Below are positions 61,697 through 64,000 of a stretch of DNA of 64,000 nucleotides, piece by piece. Numbering within the stretch: the first letter of the stretch is position 1; each line of letters opens with the position of its first letter. The DNA comes from Selaginella moellendorffii. Taxonomy: Eukaryota > Streptophyta > Lycopodiopsida > Selaginellales > Selaginellaceae. The stretch covers positions 2,153,549-2,217,548 of the forward strand of contig NW_003314280.1 in assembly GCF_000143415.4 (NCBI RefSeq), written 5' to 3'. The position numbers and the translations under genes are program-made. A model generated the notes under the pieces. That model saw nothing but the letters and a program-made list of their open reading frames with translations. It had not been told where the DNA came from and did no database searches.

Positions 61697-62777
61697 AGGT
61701 TCTTTGTGATCTCTATCGTCTCTAGCTCCATCTCATTGATTCATGCGATCGATTCGTCAAGAGGATTCCACAAACTGCTGCTGATCGAGCTCAAGCCACC
61801 GAAAAAAACGATTTTTATCTCTTCCACTTAGTAGAGGAAAATGATCCACGGTCGATGGCAGCCTTGCAAAACTCCTTTTTTTGTGGCGGTGGTGGTGGTA
61901 CCGATTATCATGTCCTCAATCAATGTCCTCTATATTATCAAAGTGGGCCTCTGCAAAATTGGAATAACCACACAAGAGAACAGATGTACATGTACCATGA
62001 AAAAAAGAGAGGGAGGAGCACAAATAAATATATGCAAAATAATGTTTATCGAATCAAATCGTTCGTTGGTGTCTGTCTCGTCTCGCCAATCTCATCTCTC
62101 TCACACACTCAAACACATACAAAAAAAAGAGGAGCACGGTTGGATTGGATGATCCGTTCTTTCTTTCCAGCGCGGAGGATCACGTCGTCTTTCGCGGGGT
62201 CACATCCTTCCATTTGAATCGACTAAAATTCCCAAGATCCAGAGGACTTTGCGATGCAGCTAGTATGTAGCTCGCCCTTGATTTGTCTGCGCCTGGAAGT
62301 TGGAAGCATCCTCTTTTCGCCACAGCAAATGGTCAAAAAGTTTGCCCTGGACCAAAGCTGACCGTTGACATAGATCGGTACGGTCTCTGTGCCGCTGACC
62401 ACGTACGGACGCGGCCAGGTTTACTTTACCCTTTCCAGCCCTAAATCGCCTGTCAGTGAGACACTTGCCAGGAAAAGGAATGGGCCGTCAGATGGTTTTA
62501 GGGTAGTGATTTCGTTCGTCGATCGTCTGAGATGATCAGCGCGCTCGTCAGCCTGTTGCTCGAGGGCATGATCTGGTGCTCCGCGTATGGCCTCGTCGGG
62601 GCGCTGGCCCTCTGCCCGCATGTACACTGGACATTGATTCTTCTCTTTGGATGATTGATTGCGAGGAATCCACCGGTGGATCGAATGATCGCGGTGATGT
62701 AGTGCTCAAATAAAAAATCGCCCATTCTTTCTGATTGATTGGCTCGTTTATCTAGCGAAAAAATCTTCTCGTGTTAG
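61697..62777. other. Intergenic spacer, no gene seen
   Basis: ORFs here are short and overlap on both strands without any recognisable motif. It contains the promoter of the RAP-domain gene remnant and probably the 3-prime UTR of the gene at 61073. Confidence 0.5.
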
Positions 62778-64000
62778 ATGTGTTACCCAGCCCTAAGTGC
62801 TCGCAGCGCGCTCATCGCTGCTCTGGCGGCAGGGCAGCGATCGCAGGTGAGGCGATTTCCCTGGTTGGGTGCGAATGCCGCGGCGCCATCGCGTCCGGCG
62901 CCAGTGAAGCCGGATTTCTTTGACGACGATGACGAGGAGGAGGAGGAGGAGGATCAGAGGCAGCGGCGCAAGGCGGGCGAGCTGGATTGGGCGACTAGAG
63001 CTCGGGAGCTTGTGATTCAGGATATGAGCTTCCGGAAGTTCACCGACGAGGATTTCCAGGGCCTACTGCCCCCGCATTTGCGAATCTCCAAGAAGAAGGC
63101 CAAGAAGAAGAAGAAGAAGAAGACCAGGGCCAAGGAGGAAGGTGCCGAGGCTGCATTGCAGCTGGAGGAATCGCGCAGCGCGATTAAGACCAAAAAGAAG
63201 AAAGACAAGGACGATGATGCGAGCAGCAATCTCCAGGCTCCACTCCGGTCGATCCAAAGAAGCTCAAAGCGCTGGCTAAGAGATTTAACGCTCACAGGGA
63301 GCGCTACATGAACATCGAGCAAAGCTACAGCGACAGCGAAGGTGACGAGGGCGAGGAGGAGCTCACGACCGAGTTGACAGTGGTTTATGGGGAGCGTCGA
63401 GAGGAAGGAGGTGGTGAAGAGTCAGATGATGGCGAGCGGCCTTGAAAGATCCAAGGCTGCTGGAAATTCGTCTCAACCAGGACTTGGTCGACTCGAGGGA
63501 CGTGGAAGAAGTTTTGGAGACGATCGAGAGAGTGAAAGGAAGGTTTCGATTGAGCTCCATCAACGTCGCCACTGCTCTTCACAGGATCGCCAAGCATATG
63601 GTGACGCTGTCCATGTCCGAGACGAGAAGGCTCAAGTACGCCAGGCAGTGTGACGTGGCCGAGCTCGTTGCTTGGAATGCAACGCACAGGGCGTCTCCAA
63701 CATTGCCTATCTCCAAGATTGGAGGCCACCTTCTTTACCGCGGAGAGATGGAGATAATCGCTCGAGCAGCACTGGCGAAGGTTGACGAGTTCAATCCCAG
63801 AACATTGCCGGAGCTTTTGCTTCCATGCAGCACAGCTCGCCCGCACTCTTTGAGAAGCTCATGGACGCTGCGAGCAGAGTTTCCAAGGAGTTTCGAGCAC
63901 AGGAACTGGCCCAGCTTCTTTGGTCGTTCGGGTGCATGGCTCGGCCTCTGGATTCTTTCCTGGACTCATCGGCTTTTCAGCAAGAACAAGGTTCTCCAGA
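62778..64000 (+). pseudogene. RAP-domain / octotricopeptide-type organelle protein gene, frameshifted and cut by the window edge
   Basis: The first frame encodes a probable transit peptide, an acidic run (DFFDDDDEEEEEED), then ELDWATRARELVIQDMSFRK and a Lys-rich segment. The frame then changes about five times: VDPKKLKALAKRFNAHRERY (frame 2 from 63248), LKDPRLLEIRLNQDLVDSRD and INVATALHRIAKHM (from 63442), ECNAQGVSNIAY (63675), SKIGGHLLYRGEMEIIARAA (63709), and QNIAGAFASMQHSSPALFEK with AQELAQLLWSFG (63798). These are successive blocks of the chloroplast RAP-domain protein family involved in rRNA maturation. The C-terminal RAP domain lies beyond the window. No introns explain the shifts. It is called a pseudogene, though clustered sequence errors cannot be excluded. 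Confidence 0.65.

Noticed and set aside
1-64000. CRISPR arrays, bacterial operons, rRNA genes, complete tRNA genes
   Set aside because: I looked for regularly spaced repeats, ribosome-binding sites with overlapping cistrons and tRNA-like A/B box pairs. Only one isolated B-box was found, and the introns and plant gene content argue against a bacterial source.

Overview
The window looks like nuclear DNA of a vascular plant, most likely the lycophyte Selaginella moellendorffii (inference). Supporting signs are very short introns (mostly 45-70 nt), intronless PLS-type PPR genes, a microbial-type terpene synthase-like gene with plant introns, plant chloroplast genes (PsbY, LTD, riboflavin synthase), and GC-rich gene islands separated by AT-rich or repeat-filled DNA. 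No bacterial operons, CRISPR arrays or rRNA genes were seen.

Layout. (1) 1-16111 is retrotransposon DNA. One large non-autonomous LTR element (3680-10767) sits inside an older copy of the same family (1529-15826), with 5-bp target duplications at both levels. (2) 16112-18394 is AT-rich and holds a secreted bulb-lectin-like gene broken by one stop codon. (3) 18395-34563 is a dense island: two tail-to-tail PPR genes, a small membrane-protein gene, a SOSEKI (DIX-like polarity) gene, an uncharacterised two-exon gene, a PsbY polyprotein with three PsbY units, ribosomal protein eS17, a cupin, a basic-secretory-protein relative without its metalloprotease residues, a UBP25-like deubiquitinase and riboflavin synthase. 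(4) 34564-55260 is a decaying duplicated region. A divergent pair (riboflavin synthase / YaaW-UPF0174-like protein) was duplicated, and each copy kept the opposite partner. A 6-kb insertion carrying a terpene synthase gene and a 59-bp-arm hairpin splits one YaaW-like copy. Several F-box/beta-propeller pseudogenes and a PP2C pseudogene follow. (5) 55535-64000 is a second gene island: a kinase-like orphan with a frameshift, PP2C, LTD, a third PPR gene, an uncharacterised plant gene, and a RAP-domain gene broken by several frameshifts that runs off the right edge.

Functional themes are mainly organellar. PsbY (photosystem II), LTD (delivery of light-harvesting proteins), riboflavin synthase, the PPR and RAP proteins (organelle RNA metabolism) and possibly the YaaW-like protein would act in plastids or mitochondria. 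The terpene synthase is the specialised-metabolism gene. The genes are not co-transcribed as a pathway. The main story is local duplication, insertion and reciprocal loss. Exon limits were read by eye from splice signals and conserved protein blocks and may be off by a base or two.
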